A stretch of 64,000 nucleotides of DNA from Hyphomicrobium zavarzinii ATCC 27496 (lineage in GTDB: Bacteria > Pseudomonadota > Alphaproteobacteria > Rhizobiales > Hyphomicrobiaceae), in assembly GCF_000383415.1 (NCBI RefSeq), contig NZ_KB911257.1:410558-474557 (forward strand), given 5' to 3'. Position numbers and translations under genes: made by a program. This document shows, piece after piece, positions 46,380 to 55,055 of the stretch (the first letter of the stretch is position 1; each line of letters starts with the position of its first letter). The notes beneath the pieces were generated by a model, which worked only from the letters and a program-made list of their open reading frames with translations, was not told the origin of the DNA and ran no database searches.

Positions 46380-46955
46380 ATGGCCTTCCGCCCGGCCTGT
46401 CTGACCATATCGATCATCGTACTTTGGTACGGTGGGGCTCATGCCGTGCAGCAAGTGAAAAGTCTCTACACCGCAATTGACCTCGCGGCGTGCCGAACGG
46501 TTGCGGGCGCGCGCCACAAGCCGGCGCGGCTTTGCGAGGGGCTGCCCGGCTATCCGGTCTATGTGGCGGAGGGCAAACGGGGCGTCTATCTCAGTGTCGG
46601 GCCAAATGCGGCCGAGCGGCGCGCCGCTCAACAAACGCTGAAAGCTTTCAATACTTTGTCGGACAAGAGCGGCAACCGCTCGACGGTGGAGTGGCGCTTT
46701 GTCGTGCGCAACGAGAAACCGGTGCCGTACGCGACGATCGTCCGTTACTTCACGCAAGGCACGGGTGGCGCGGGCGAGGTGCTGGTGGTCGCGCGGGTGA
46801 CGGAGCGCGAAACCTGCCACATCGCCTATGTGGATGCGCTGGCGACGCCGGATGCGATCGTGCTCGCGCGCAAGATCGCCGATACGAAAGCGCGGTCCGG
46901 AACCTGTCCGGCGGAACCTTCGGTACAAGGGCTTACGGGGCGCAGCCCGATGTGA
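46380..46955 (+). CDS. Secreted protein of unknown function
   Basis: The 191-residue product starts with a probable signal peptide ([22 protein letters not shown]). The mature part is a mixed alpha/beta sequence with [14 protein letters not shown] near the start, a Gly-rich [19 protein letters not shown] block, and [19 protein letters not shown] with [10 protein letters not shown] near the end; four Cys could form two disulfides. I do not recognise a named family. It is divergent from dapB and convergent with the GNAT gene. Confidence 0.7.
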   Translation: MAFRPACLTISIIVLWYGGAHAVQQVKSLYTAIDLAACRTVAGARHKPARLCEGLPGYPVYVAEGKRGVYLSVGPNAAERRAAQQTLKAFNTLSDKSGNRSTVEWRFVVRNEKPVPYATIVRYFTQGTGGAGEVLVVARVTERETCHIAYVDALATPDAIVLARKIADTKARSGTCPAEPSVQGLTGRSPM

Positions 46956-46962
46956 GGAGCGG

Positions 46963-47475
46963 TCAGGAGGACCAGGCGAACGCGATCTTTTCGAGCTTCT
47001 GGTCGCCGATTGTCTCGAAGGCCTGCTTCACGGGGCGTCCGCCCCGGCGCCAGTAAAAATCCGTCGCCATGGTGTTCTGAGCGAGAGCCCAGACGATTAG
47101 ACCTTTGAGACGCCGTTGATCGAGGCTGTGACGGCAGGCCTCGAACAGATGCTCGCCGAGGCCCAATCCTTGATGGACCGGCGCGATATAGAGCTCGTAG
47201 ATCTCGCCTTGATAGGGGCCGCGTGTGCGCGAGAAGCCGAGCGTGGCATAGCCGACGATGGCTCCGGACTTTTCAAGCACGATGAGGCTGTCGCCACTGC
47301 GAATGACGCTCGTCCACCATTCGGCACCGCGGCGGCGGATCATGTTTTCGAGGTGGAGATGCGGGATGATCCCGCGATAGGCCTGCTGCCAAGATTGCGA
47401 GAAAGTCTCGGCGACGGACGTGGCGTCGGCGAGCTTGCCTTTCCGGATCTTGATATCGGAACGCGACCCTAACAT
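46963..47475 (-). CDS. GNAT-family N-acetyltransferase
   Basis: Acetyl-CoA-binding GNAT fold of 170 residues. Motif A is IYELYIAPVHQGLGLGEHLFE (Q-x-x-G-x-G pyrophosphate loop is QGLGLG) near residues 92-110, followed by LKGLIVWALAQNTMATDFYWRRGG (motif B region split across it). The substrate is unknown. It ends 7 bp from the convergent secreted-protein gene. Confidence 0.88.
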   Translation of the reverse strand: MLGSRSDIKIRKGKLADATSVAETFSQSWQQAYRGIIPHLHLENMIRRRGAEWWTSVIRSGDSLIVLEKSGAIVGYATLGFSRTRGPYQGEIYELYIAPVHQGLGLGEHLFEACRHSLDQRRLKGLIVWALAQNTMATDFYWRRGGRPVKQAFETIGDQKLEKIAFAWSS

Positions 47476-47550
47476 CCCTTCACTATAGCGCTTATTTCGG
47501 AGGGCGGAAGGCTATCCGGGGTGAGGTTCAGAAAAAAACCAGAAGGCGCC

Positions 47551-47585
47551 AGCAAAACGCCCGGCGATCGAAATCGCCGGGCGTT
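47551..47585 (-). terminator. Intrinsic terminator of the phasin gene
   Basis: AACGCCCGGCGAT and ATCGCCGGGCGTT form a 13-bp perfect stem with a 4-nt loop. On the minus strand it is followed by TTTT. It lies 56 bp after the phasin stop. Confidence 0.88.
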
Positions 47586-47640
47586 GCTCATGTCTCAACC
47601 GTCTTCTGCGTGCTGCGATCAGCACGAGCCGATCCGAAGA

Positions 47641-48093
47641 TCAGCCGGCCTTCTTGATCTGCTCGAAGGTCTTCGTGGCAGCCGAGTTCAGGCTGTCGAG
47701 GGTCTGCTGTGCAACCTTGGTCGAGAGCTCGAACAGCTCCTTCGACTGGGCGCCGGCAGTGGTGAACTGCTGCTGCACGAACACCGTCTGAAGACGAAGG
47801 AACTCGGGCAGCGTCTTGGCGCGAGCGAGAGCCTCGGCGGCCTGGAAGACAGCTTCCGTGTTGGTCTCGGTGTTCTTGAGGACCTTGTCGCTGAGCGACT
47901 TGGCGCCGGCCTGGGCAGTGACGATCACTTCCTCGATGACCTTCACGCCGTCCTTCGCGACGGTGTTGAACTTGCCGTAGGTCTCGCGGGCCTTGGAAAC
48001 GCTGTCCTCGGCGATGGCCTGGACCTGGTCCGGGATGCGGGCTTCCTTGGCGGCAGAGAAGAACTCTTGGGTCTGGCGGGCGAAATCGTTCAC
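47641..48093 (-). CDS. Phasin family protein
   Basis: A 150-residue, entirely helical protein with QTQEFFSAAKEARIPDQVQA at the start, AKDGVKVIEEVIVTAQAGA and EFLRLQTVFVQQQFTTAGAQ in the middle, the pattern of alphaproteobacterial Phasin_2 proteins that coat polyhydroxyalkanoate granules. It starts at GTG 48093 with AGGAG 8 nt upstream. A strong terminator and operator-like palindromes in its promoter (48220-48252) suggest a highly expressed, regulated single gene. PHA synthesis genes are not in the window. Confidence 0.9.
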   Translation of the reverse strand: MNDFARQTQEFFSAAKEARIPDQVQAIAEDSVSKARETYGKFNTVAKDGVKVIEEVIVTAQAGAKSLSDKVLKNTETNTEAVFQAAEALARAKTLPEFLRLQTVFVQQQFTTAGAQSKELFELSTKVAQQTLDSLNSAATKTFEQIKKAG

Positions 48094-48219
48094 GGGGGGC
48101 TCCTATGGGAAAATGTATGCGGCTAATTGCGAGTCAGGGCGCGGCCGGATCGGACTGCGAAAAATGAATGTGCGAACCGGTGCGTCCAAGCTTGTGATGC
48201 GTAACATAGCAGAGAATTA

Positions 48220-48252
48220 TTGCAGTGCAACATGAAAAAATGTTGCTTCGCA
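48220..48252. promoter_or_regulatory. Operator-like palindromes upstream of the phasin gene
   Basis: TTGCAGTGCAA (48220-48230) and TGCTTCGCA (48244-48252) are two short TGC...GCA palindromes; GCAACAT and ATGTTGC (48227-48233, 48240-48246) also form an inverted repeat around AAAAA-rich DNA. PhaR-type regulators bind TGC/GCA palindromes before phasin genes (established in Paracoccus). About 130-170 bp before the GTG start. Confidence 0.5.
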
Positions 48253-48375
48253 GTAAGCGCCTCTGACCCATATCTGGCTTGGGTTAACGCGGTCCGCACG
48301 GCGTTAAGGAAAGCGGCGGAGTCAGGGATTGTTTCGCACATGCGAAATATTCGTGACGGTTCATTCTCTTAGGCG

Positions 48376-49713
48376 CTAAAGGCTTGGGAAAAGGTCGCGG
48401 TACCCCATGGCGGCGCGATCGAAGAGAATGTCGCGGGGCTCCAGCTTGCGGGCCAGCGCGAGCCCCTCCAACGACCGGCACCGCGACAAAGCGACATAGG
48501 CTTGTCCGTGGGCGAAGGTGCCCCGGCCGAGATCGATATACACGTTTTCGAGAGTGAGACCCTGCGCCTTGTGGATTGTGAGCGCCCAGGCGAGCCGCAC
48601 GGGGAACTGTTTGAACGTACCGGCTACGGTGCCGACGATCTTCTCCTGATCCTTGTCGTAGGCGTAGCGGCGCTGCTCCCAGCTCGCGGGCTCCAGCTCG
48701 TGCTCCCGGCCGCCGACCTCGATGAAGACTTTTTTCTCCTCGAGGCGGGAAATGCGCGCGATGGTCCCGTTCACCCAGCGGCGGTCGGGGTCGTTGCGGA
48801 GGAGAATAATCTTTGCGCCGGCCTTGAGAGTGAGCGCGGTGTCGGTCGGTTGTGACGCCTGCGTGAAATCTCCTGTTATTCCAGCGTCATAGGTGTGCGC
48901 CCTGCCGGGAAGCGCGTCGAGATAGGCGGTATTGATGCGATGGGCGGCCGCGTTCGTCGGGGTGAGGATGACGAATTTTTCTCCCTCGCTCAGGGTGCGT
49001 ATGGGAGCCACGCGCTCGTTCAGTTGGGAGAGGTCGTCCTCGTCGGCCTCGCCATCGCGGATGCGGTTCAAGACGGAGATGAGGCCTTCATCACTCTGGC
49101 GGAACACCTGAGTGAGCTCGAGGCGGGTGGTGCCCGCGCCTTCGTTCAAGGCCGGGACCGAGAAGAAGAAAGGACCTCCGAACTCCGACTCGAGATGCTG
49201 GGCGACCTCCACCTCCTGCACGACCGGCGGAAGCTGATGCAAGTCGCCGAACAGTATGAGGCGCACGCCGCCGAAGGGCTCGCGGGGGCGCCCGCGGTTG
49301 ACGCGCAAAGACTGGTCGATGGCCCACATCAAGTCCGAGCGGACCATCGAGACCTCGTCGATGACGAGATACTTGAGCTTGCGCATGATGGTGCCGTTCC
49401 GGCTCCGCCGGATGTCCTCGAGGCGGAGGAGGCGGGGCGGCAGGCCGAAGAAGGAATGAATGGTCTGCCCGCCGACGTTGACGGCGGCGAGCCCGGTGGG
49501 GGCCAGCACCACCATCTCGGAGTCGACGGCGTTGCGAAGTCCCCGCAGCAGCGTGGATTTTCCGGTTCCGGCGCGGCCGGTGACGAACAGGTGGCCGCTG
49601 TCCTCGCGCACGAACGCTAGCGCGGTGCGGTACTCGTCGGTCGGGGTGATGCCTTCCGGCCAGAGACCAGCATCGGCGGGATCGGGGATCAGGGCTGGCG
49701 AGTGGGGCGGCAC
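48376..49713 (-). CDS. Pif1/RecD-like SF1B helicase
   Basis: ATP-dependent 5'-3' DNA helicase family. Motif I is FVTGRAGTGKSTLLRGL (about residues 44-60), Ia VLAPTGLAAVNVGGQTIHSFF split after A, II VIDEVSMVRSDL, III LILFGDLHQLPPV, V/VI LAWALTIHKAQGLTLENVYI and AYVALSRCRSLEG. All ATPase motifs are intact. There is no start ATG; I prefer GTG 49713, 6 nt after AAAGG, over TTG 49719. Bacterial stand-alone Pif1-like enzymes are accessory helicases, probably for replication-fork maintenance. Confidence 0.88.
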   Translation of the reverse strand: MPPHSPALIPDPADAGLWPEGITPTDEYRTALAFVREDSGHLFVTGRAGTGKSTLLRGLRNAVDSEMVVLAPTGLAAVNVGGQTIHSFFGLPPRLLRLEDIRRSRNGTIMRKLKYLVIDEVSMVRSDLMWAIDQSLRVNRGRPREPFGGVRLILFGDLHQLPPVVQEVEVAQHLESEFGGPFFFSVPALNEGAGTTRLELTQVFRQSDEGLISVLNRIRDGEADEDDLSQLNERVAPIRTLSEGEKFVILTPTNAAAHRINTAYLDALPGRAHTYDAGITGDFTQASQPTDTALTLKAGAKIILLRNDPDRRWVNGTIARISRLEEKKVFIEVGGREHELEPASWEQRRYAYDKDQEKIVGTVAGTFKQFPVRLAWALTIHKAQGLTLENVYIDLGRGTFAHGQAYVALSRCRSLEGLALARKLEPRDILFDRAAMGYRDLFPSL

Positions 49714-50132
49714 GGGCAACCTTTTGATGGCGACGGGTTCCGACCTAAGGCGATGCTCGCCCTCGTGTCAAAGAACGGTGTGGGTTTTCCCGTCCGGTGG
49801 CGGATTTGGCGTGTGCCGCTGCAATCCGTGAGCCTGTCTGAGCGCCGGCCTCCGCCGGTGTGACGCAGGTTTGGGGCAACCGGTCTCCTTATTGGAACAT
49901 CATCCTGGCGCTGGGACGGAGCTAAGTTTCGCGGGGCGGCCAGGAGCCAGAGACATCAGGAACTGAGCAAACACTTCCGAGGCGGCCGCCATTACGACGA
50001 AATGGTCCTTGAAAGGGGGGGCTGGCGCGCGTAAGTGAAGCCCGCCGTCGGATTTTTTCCGACGCGTTCTCAAGCCACCGCCGGAATTTGTCGTCGTCGA
50101 CCCTCCGGCGGTTCAATAGGGACTCCTGAGCC
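49714..50132. other. Divergent intergenic region, Pif1-like gene/asd
   Basis: It contains promoters for both directions and the asd leader. Two inverted repeats lie close to asd: GTCGGA/TCCGAC around a T6 core (50047-50063), and ACCGCCGGA/TCCGGCGGT with an 18-nt loop (50077-50112), 20 bp before the asd ATG. No convincing gene; a 70-codon minus-strand frame at 49922-50134 overlaps the asd start and has no recognisable features. Confidence 0.5.
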
Positions 50133-51161
50133 ATGGGCTACAAAGTTGCTGTCGTGGGTGCGACCGGTAACGTCGGCCGCGAGATGATGAACGTGCTCAC
50201 CGAGCGCCGGTTTCCGGCTGACGAGATCTTTGCGATCGCGTCGCGCCGCTCGCTCGGCACCGAAGTTTCGTGCGGCGACCAGACGCTCAAATGCCAGGAT
50301 CTCGAGCAGTTCGATTTCTCGAAAGTCGACATCTGCCTGATGTCGGCCGGCTCCGCCGTGTCCAAGGAGTGGAGCCCGAAGATCGGCGCCAAGGGCGCCG
50401 TGGTGATCGATAACTCATCGTACTGGCGCTATGACCAGGACGTGCCGCTGATCGTGCCCGAAGTGAACGCCGACGCGATTTCCGGCTTCGCCAAGAAGAA
50501 TATCATCGCCAACCCCAACTGCTCGACCGCGCAGATGGTGGTGGCGCTGAAGCCGCTGCACGATGCCGCCAAGATCAAGCGCGTTGTGGTTTCGACCTAC
50601 CAGTCCGTGTCGGGCGCCGGCAAGGATGCGATGGACGAGCTGTGGGCGCAGACCAAGGCCAAGTACGTGCCCGGCCAGGACGTGGAGCCGAACAAGTTCC
50701 CCAAGCAGATCGCCTTCAACTGCATTCCTCATATCGACGTCTTCATGGAAGACGGGTTCACGAAAGAGGAATGGAAGATGGTCGCCGAGACCAAGAAGAT
50801 CATGGACCCGAAGATCAAGCTCACGGCCACGTGCGTGCGCGTGCCGGTGTTCGTCGGTCATTCGGAGTCGGTCAACATCGAGTTCGAGCGTCCGATCTCG
50901 GCTGACGAAGCGCGCGAGATCCTGCGTGATGCGCCGGGCGTGCTGGTGGTCGACAAGCGCGAGCCTGGCGGCTACGTGACGCCGGTCGAAGCTGCCGGCG
51001 AGTATGCCACCTACGTGTCGCGCATCCGCGAGGACACCACCGTCGAGAACGGTCTCGCGCTTTGGATCGTTGCGGACAACCTGCTCAAGGGCGCCGCGCT
51101 CAACGCAGTGCAGATTGCCGAGACGCTGATCAGCCGCAATCTGCTGAAGGCCGCCGCCTGA
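50133..51161 (+). CDS. asd: Aspartate-semialdehyde dehydrogenase
   Basis: NADPH-dependent reduction of aspartyl phosphate, the branch point to lysine/DAP, threonine and methionine. The Rossmann motif is KVAVVGATGNVGREMMNVL. The catalytic Cys is in IANPNCSTAQMVVALKPL (about residue 129), STYQSVSGAGKDAMDELW follows, and VPVFVGHSESVNIEFE contains the substrate-binding His. A length of 342 residues is standard. Confidence 0.96.
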   Translation: MGYKVAVVGATGNVGREMMNVLTERRFPADEIFAIASRRSLGTEVSCGDQTLKCQDLEQFDFSKVDICLMSAGSAVSKEWSPKIGAKGAVVIDNSSYWRYDQDVPLIVPEVNADAISGFAKKNIIANPNCSTAQMVVALKPLHDAAKIKRVVVSTYQSVSGAGKDAMDELWAQTKAKYVPGQDVEPNKFPKQIAFNCIPHIDVFMEDGFTKEEWKMVAETKKIMDPKIKLTATCVRVPVFVGHSESVNIEFERPISADEAREILRDAPGVLVVDKREPGGYVTPVEAAGEYATYVSRIREDTTVENGLALWIVADNLLKGAALNAVQIAETLISRNLLKAAA

Positions 51162-51188
51162 GCAGGTTCGGGTCGTTTCAGAACTGCC

Positions 51189-51222
51189 AAGGGCGCGTGG
51201 AGTGATCCGCGCGCCCTTTGTG
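51189..51222 (+). terminator. Intrinsic terminator after asd
   Basis: AAGGGCGCG and CGCGCCCTT form a 9-bp stem with a 12-nt loop, followed by TGTGTTTT, 28 bp after the asd stop and before the convergent yciB gene. Confidence 0.75.
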
Positions 51223-51268
51223 TTTTCGAACTTGCGAGGATGAGCGAGGTGTGCGCGGAGGCGCTGGG

Positions 51269-51865
51269 CTATTCGCCCGCCGTGTCCTTGTTCAGCGCGT
51301 GGCGTTGAAGGAGCCCGACCTGCGAGATGGCGAAGGCCATTGTGATCGGCATGATGCCGAAGACCTTGAACGTCACCCATTGGTCGGTGGTCAGCAGGCG
51401 CCACGCGAACTCGTTCAGGATGGCGAGGAACACGAAGAAGCAGGCCCAGCGAAAGGTGAGCTTCCTCCAGCCTTCGTCATCGAGCGAGAACACGTCTCCG
51501 AACAGGTAGCTGAGCAGGGATTTCTTGAAGAAGAGGCCGCCGAACAGGACGGCGGCGAAGATGCTGTTCACGATGGTCGGCTTGAGCTTGATGAAAAGCT
51601 CATCCTGCAGCCAGAGCGTGAGGCCGCCGAACACGAGCACCACCACGCCGGAGACCAGAGGCATCACCGGAACGCGGCCGAACAGGAAGCGCGAGGCGAT
51701 GAGGGATGCTGCCGTGGCCGCGATGAAGCAGCCGGTGCCCCAGAAGATTCCGGCCCGCGAATTGACGATGAAAAACACCACGAGCGGGCCGAGCTCGACG
51801 AGGAACTTCATGAGCTGCTGAGAGCCGCTTTCCTGTGTTCCGGTCTTCATTTCCGTCTGGCTCAT
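51269..51865 (-). CDS. yciB: Inner-membrane septation protein YciB (IspZ), copy 1
   Basis: A polytopic protein of 198 residues with five or six transmembrane helices. The family signature FLVELGPLVVFFIVNSRAGI is near residue 20, PVMPLVSGVVVLVFGGLTLWLQ follows, FIKLKPTIVNSIFAAVLFGG is the third block, and WRKLTFRWACFFVFLAILNE lies near the end. YciB proteins affect cell-envelope homeostasis and septation. A second, diverged copy lies immediately upstream on the same strand. Confidence 0.9.
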   Translation of the reverse strand: MSQTEMKTGTQESGSQQLMKFLVELGPLVVFFIVNSRAGIFWGTGCFIAATAASLIASRFLFGRVPVMPLVSGVVVLVFGGLTLWLQDELFIKLKPTIVNSIFAAVLFGGLFFKKSLLSYLFGDVFSLDDEGWRKLTFRWACFFVFLAILNEFAWRLLTTDQWVTFKVFGIMPITMAFAISQVGLLQRHALNKDTAGE

Positions 51866-51974
51866 GACTCTCAGTCCGCTGTCCGCTCGCAGGTTTCACT
51901 CGTGTGACCATAGACGGCCATGGTGGCAAAAGAAACGCTGGCCGCTCCGGACCTGTCGCCGGTCTGCGCGCCGC

Positions 51975-52583
51975 TCAAAGGTGGTGCTTGCTCATCCACT
52001 TGGTCAGTAGCCACGCGTAGAGGCCGCTCATCGGCAAAACGATGAAAAGCTTGAAGGCGATCCAGATGTCCACGCCGTTCATGGCGTGACCGAAGATCGT
52101 ATAGACGTGATCGTCCTTGAAGCTGACGCGCACCACCTCGTTCAGCACCGCCGTGAACAGGAAGAACCAGGCGAAGCTGCGGGTGAAGGTGTCCCACCCT
52201 TCCTTGGTGTAGTGGAACGTCTTCTCGAACACGTACTGGAAGAAATTGCGGTTCGTCCAAAGGCCGATGAACAGGAAGCCCGCGAACAGTGCGTTGAAGA
52301 TGGTGACCTTGATCTGCACCCACATGGGATCGTGCGTGATCAGCGTCAGGGCGCCGAAGACGATCGTGACCGTCGAGGCGATCAGCGGGAAAATCGGCGG
52401 CCTGCGGAACATGTAGATCATGGCCACGATGGCGAGCAGCGTGGTGAGGATCAGGGCCCAGGTGCCCGCGTTGATGCCGTAGGCCGCGTTGACCACGAAC
52501 ATCGTCACGAGTGGTCCGAACTCGCTCAGGATGTTGACGGTCTGCTCGGCGTTGAACGGATAGAGGCGCTTGCGGGGGCTCAT
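51975..52583 (-). CDS. yciB: YciB/IspZ-like septation protein, copy 2
   Basis: The 202-residue paralogue has the same helix layout as copy 1: ILSEFGPLVTMFVVNAAYGI, FPLIASTVTIVFGALTLITH, WVQIKVTIFNALFAGFLFIG and WDTFTRSFAWFFLFTAVLNE align to it throughout, but identity by eye is only about a quarter to a third. The family Lys-Pro of KLKPTI is changed to IKVTI here, and the C-terminus differs, so it may have a distinct role. Between ftsY and copy 1, same strand. Confidence 0.85.
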   Translation of the reverse strand: MSPRKRLYPFNAEQTVNILSEFGPLVTMFVVNAAYGINAGTWALILTTLLAIVAMIYMFRRPPIFPLIASTVTIVFGALTLITHDPMWVQIKVTIFNALFAGFLFIGLWTNRNFFQYVFEKTFHYTKEGWDTFTRSFAWFFLFTAVLNEVVRVSFKDDHVYTIFGHAMNGVDIWIAFKLFIVLPMSGLYAWLLTKWMSKHHL

Positions 52584-52662
52584 GATCGCTCGGTGACCTT
52601 CGGTTTATTTTCTTAGTGCCACATCGCCAGGCGCATTGCTCCCGGCCGTTGCAGCTCAAGTT

Positions 52663-53763
52663 TCAAATTTCGGCAATGGCGCGTGCATAGTCCTTGGCAG
52701 AGAAAGATTGCAAATCGTCGACACCTTCGCCGACGCCGATCGCGTGAACGGGCAGGGCGTGCTTGGCGGCAATGGCGACCAGGATGCCACCGCGGGCGGT
52801 GCCGTCCAGCTTGGTCATTACGAGGCCGGTGACGCCTGCCCGATCGCGGAACACCTCGACCTGTTGCATGGCGTTCTGGCCGGTGGTGGCGTCAAGCACC
52901 AGGATGACGTCATGGGGCGCGGTGGGATCCACCTTGCGCATGACGCGGACCACCTTCTCCAGCTCGGCCATGAGGCCTTCCTTATTCTGAAGCCGCCCGG
53001 CGGTGTCGACGAGAAGCACGTCGAACTTGCCTTCCTGCGCGTCTTTCAGGGCGTCGAAGGCGAGGCCGGAGGCATCCGATCCCACATCGCGGGCGAGCAC
53101 GGGCACGCCGGTGCGCTCGCCCCAGACCTTGAGCTGGTCGATCGCGGCGGCGCGGAAGGTGTCGCCGGCGGCCAGCATAACGCGGCGCCCCTCGCGGGTG
53201 AGCTTCGCGGCGAGCTTGCCGATGGTGGTCGTCTTGCCGCTGCCGTTCACGCCGAGCACGAGCACGACGTGAGGTTTGCGCGTCTCGTCAATGACGAGCG
53301 GACGGGCCACGGGCTCCAGCACACGCGCGACTTCCTCGGCCAGGGTCTCGCGGATCTCCTCGCTCGAGATCTCCTTGTCGAAACGGCCCTTGGCGAGCGC
53401 GGTGGTGATCCGGCTCGATGTTTCGATGCCGAGGTCTGCGGCGAGCAGGACTTCCTCGAGCTCGTCGAGCGTGTCCTGGTCGAGCTTCCGCTTCGTGACG
53501 AGGCCGGTGATGCTTTCGGTGAGGCGTGAGGACGTTTTGGAAAGGCCCGATTTCAGGCGCTCGAACCAGCCCTTGCGCTGAGGCGGCTCGGGGGTGACGG
53601 CGGCGACGGGTGGTTCGCTCTTCTCTTCCGGCGCAGGTGCGGGCTCCGCGCGGGCCGTGGCCTCGCTCGCCTGTTCGTCGGAGGGCGGCGGAGAAGGCTC
53701 GTTCGAGGAGCCGCCCAGCCAGCGGCCAAAAAAGCCCTTCTTCTTCGGTTCGTTCGTGCTCAC
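52663..53763 (-). CDS. ftsY: Signal recognition particle receptor FtsY
   Basis: SRP receptor GTPase that docks ribosome-nascent-chain complexes at the membrane. The acidic, Pro-rich N-terminal A domain (about residues 1-75) is followed by the N domain and G domain, with G1 LGVNGSGKTTTIGKLA, RAAAIDQLKVWGERTGVPV, G3 DTAGRLQNKE and G4 TKLDGTARGG. GTG 53763 is the likely start because it overlaps the mtaB stop (GTGA) and is followed directly by the basic membrane-binding NEPKKKGFFGRWL. 366 residues. Ffh, its partner, is encoded 5 kb away. Confidence 0.95.
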   Translation of the reverse strand: MSTNEPKKKGFFGRWLGGSSNEPSPPPSDEQASEATARAEPAPAPEEKSEPPVAAVTPEPPQRKGWFERLKSGLSKTSSRLTESITGLVTKRKLDQDTLDELEEVLLAADLGIETSSRITTALAKGRFDKEISSEEIRETLAEEVARVLEPVARPLVIDETRKPHVVLVLGVNGSGKTTTIGKLAAKLTREGRRVMLAAGDTFRAAAIDQLKVWGERTGVPVLARDVGSDASGLAFDALKDAQEGKFDVLLVDTAGRLQNKEGLMAELEKVVRVMRKVDPTAPHDVILVLDATTGQNAMQQVEVFRDRAGVTGLVMTKLDGTARGGILVAIAAKHALPVHAIGVGEGVDDLQSFSAKDYARAIAEI

Positions 53764-55016
53764 GAGAGGACCATTCCAGTCAGGCGGCGCCCATCGTTTG
53801 GACCAAGCGTGGCCCAATGAAAGGTGCCGATCGGCGCTTCGCGATCGACGCGCACCTCCGCATACTGCGGCGTGCGCCCGGTGTCGCTGCGCTCCATGAG
53901 AATTTCAATGCGCTCGCCCTGCTGGCGATCGAGAAAGCGGGCGTGAGCGCGCTCTCCCTCCCGGCGCAGGCGCGCGGCGCGCTCTTTGACTGCCGCGCGA
54001 TCGACCTGCGGCATGCGAGCCGCAGGTGTGCCCTTGCGTGGCGAGAAAGGAAATACGTGGAGATACGTGAGGCCGCAGTCCGCCACGAGATCGAGCGTGT
54101 TTTCGAACATGGGCTCGGTCTCGGTCGGAAAGCCGGCGATGAGATCGGCGCCGAATACCATGTCGGGCCTCAAGCGGCGCGCTTCCTCGCAGAAGCGGAT
54201 CGCATCGTCGCGCAAGTGACGGCGCTTCATGCGCTTCAGGATGAGATCGTCTCCGGCCTGCAGCGAGAGATGAAGATAGGGCATGAGCCGCGGCTCGGTG
54301 GCGATGGCGTCGAGCAAATGCTCGTCGGCTTCGATCTGATCGATGGAGGAGAGGCGGAGGCGGCGCAGCTCCGGCACGTGCGTGAGCACCTGCTTCACCA
54401 GGCGGCCGAGCGACATGCGCCCGGGAAGGTCGGCGCCGTAGGAGGTTATGTCGACGCCGGTGAGGACGATCTCGGGGTACCCGGCTTCGACCAGCTTGCG
54501 GACCTGGGCGACGACCTCACCTGCCGGGACCGAGCGGGACGGGCCGCGTCCCATGGGAATGATGCAGAATGTGCAGCGGTGATCGCAGCCGTTCTGAATC
54601 TGCACGAAGGCGTGGGCGCGCGAGCCGAAGCGGTCAATCATGTGGAGCGCGGTGTCCTTCACGCTCATGATGTCGTTGACGGCGACCTGCTCCAGCGCGT
54701 CCGTTGCGAGCGCATGGAAGGTGTTGGCGTCGAGCTTCTCGGCATTGCCGACGACGTGGTCCACGCCCTCGATCTCGGCAAAGCGCTCGGGCTCGATCTG
54801 GGCGGCGCAGCCGGTGACGATGAGGCGCGCCTCGGGATGATCGCGGCGCAGCTTGCGGATCGTCTGCTTCGCTTGGCTCACGGCCTCGCCCGTGACTGCG
54901 CACGTGTTGACGATCACGCACTCGCCGAGGCCGGCCGCGGCAGCGTGGCGGCGCATGACTTCGGACTCGTAGGCGTTGAGGCGGCAGCCAAGCGTAACGA
55001 TCAGGGGTTCGGGCAT
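53760..55016 (-). CDS. mtaB: tRNA (N6-threonylcarbamoyladenosine(37)-C2)-methylthiotransferase
   Basis: Radical-SAM enzyme that converts t6A37 to ms2t6A37. The N-terminal UPF0004 domain has three cluster Cys (TLGCRLNAYES, VNTCAVTGEA, IVTGCAAQ). The radical-SAM motif is NGCDHRCTFCIIPMGRGPSRS (shown here in two parts: NGCDHRCTFC and IIPMGRGPSRS), and a C-terminal TRAM-like domain follows. All six Cys are intact. ATG 55016 is chosen; GTG 55019 directly precedes it. Its stop overlaps ftsY, and dapF is 39 nt upstream: a dapF-mtaB-ftsY operon, common in alphaproteobacteria. Confidence 0.95.
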   Translation of the reverse strand: MPEPLIVTLGCRLNAYESEVMRRHAAAAGLGECVIVNTCAVTGEAVSQAKQTIRKLRRDHPEARLIVTGCAAQIEPERFAEIEGVDHVVGNAEKLDANTFHALATDALEQVAVNDIMSVKDTALHMIDRFGSRAHAFVQIQNGCDHRCTFCIIPMGRGPSRSVPAGEVVAQVRKLVEAGYPEIVLTGVDITSYGADLPGRMSLGRLVKQVLTHVPELRRLRLSSIDQIEADEHLLDAIATEPRLMPYLHLSLQAGDDLILKRMKRRHLRDDAIRFCEEARRLRPDMVFGADLIAGFPTETEPMFENTLDLVADCGLTYLHVFPFSPRKGTPAARMPQVDRAAVKERAARLRREGERAHARFLDRQQGERIEILMERSDTGRTPQYAEVRVDREAPIGTFHWATLGPNDGRRLTGMVLS

Positions 55017-55055
55017 CACGTTATGGGAGCTTTGGCACTGAAGCTTCTGGGCTGA

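Noticed and set aside
49922-50134. 70-codon minus-strand frame upstream of asd
   Set aside because: It overlaps the asd start and both leader inverted repeats and has no recognisable protein features.
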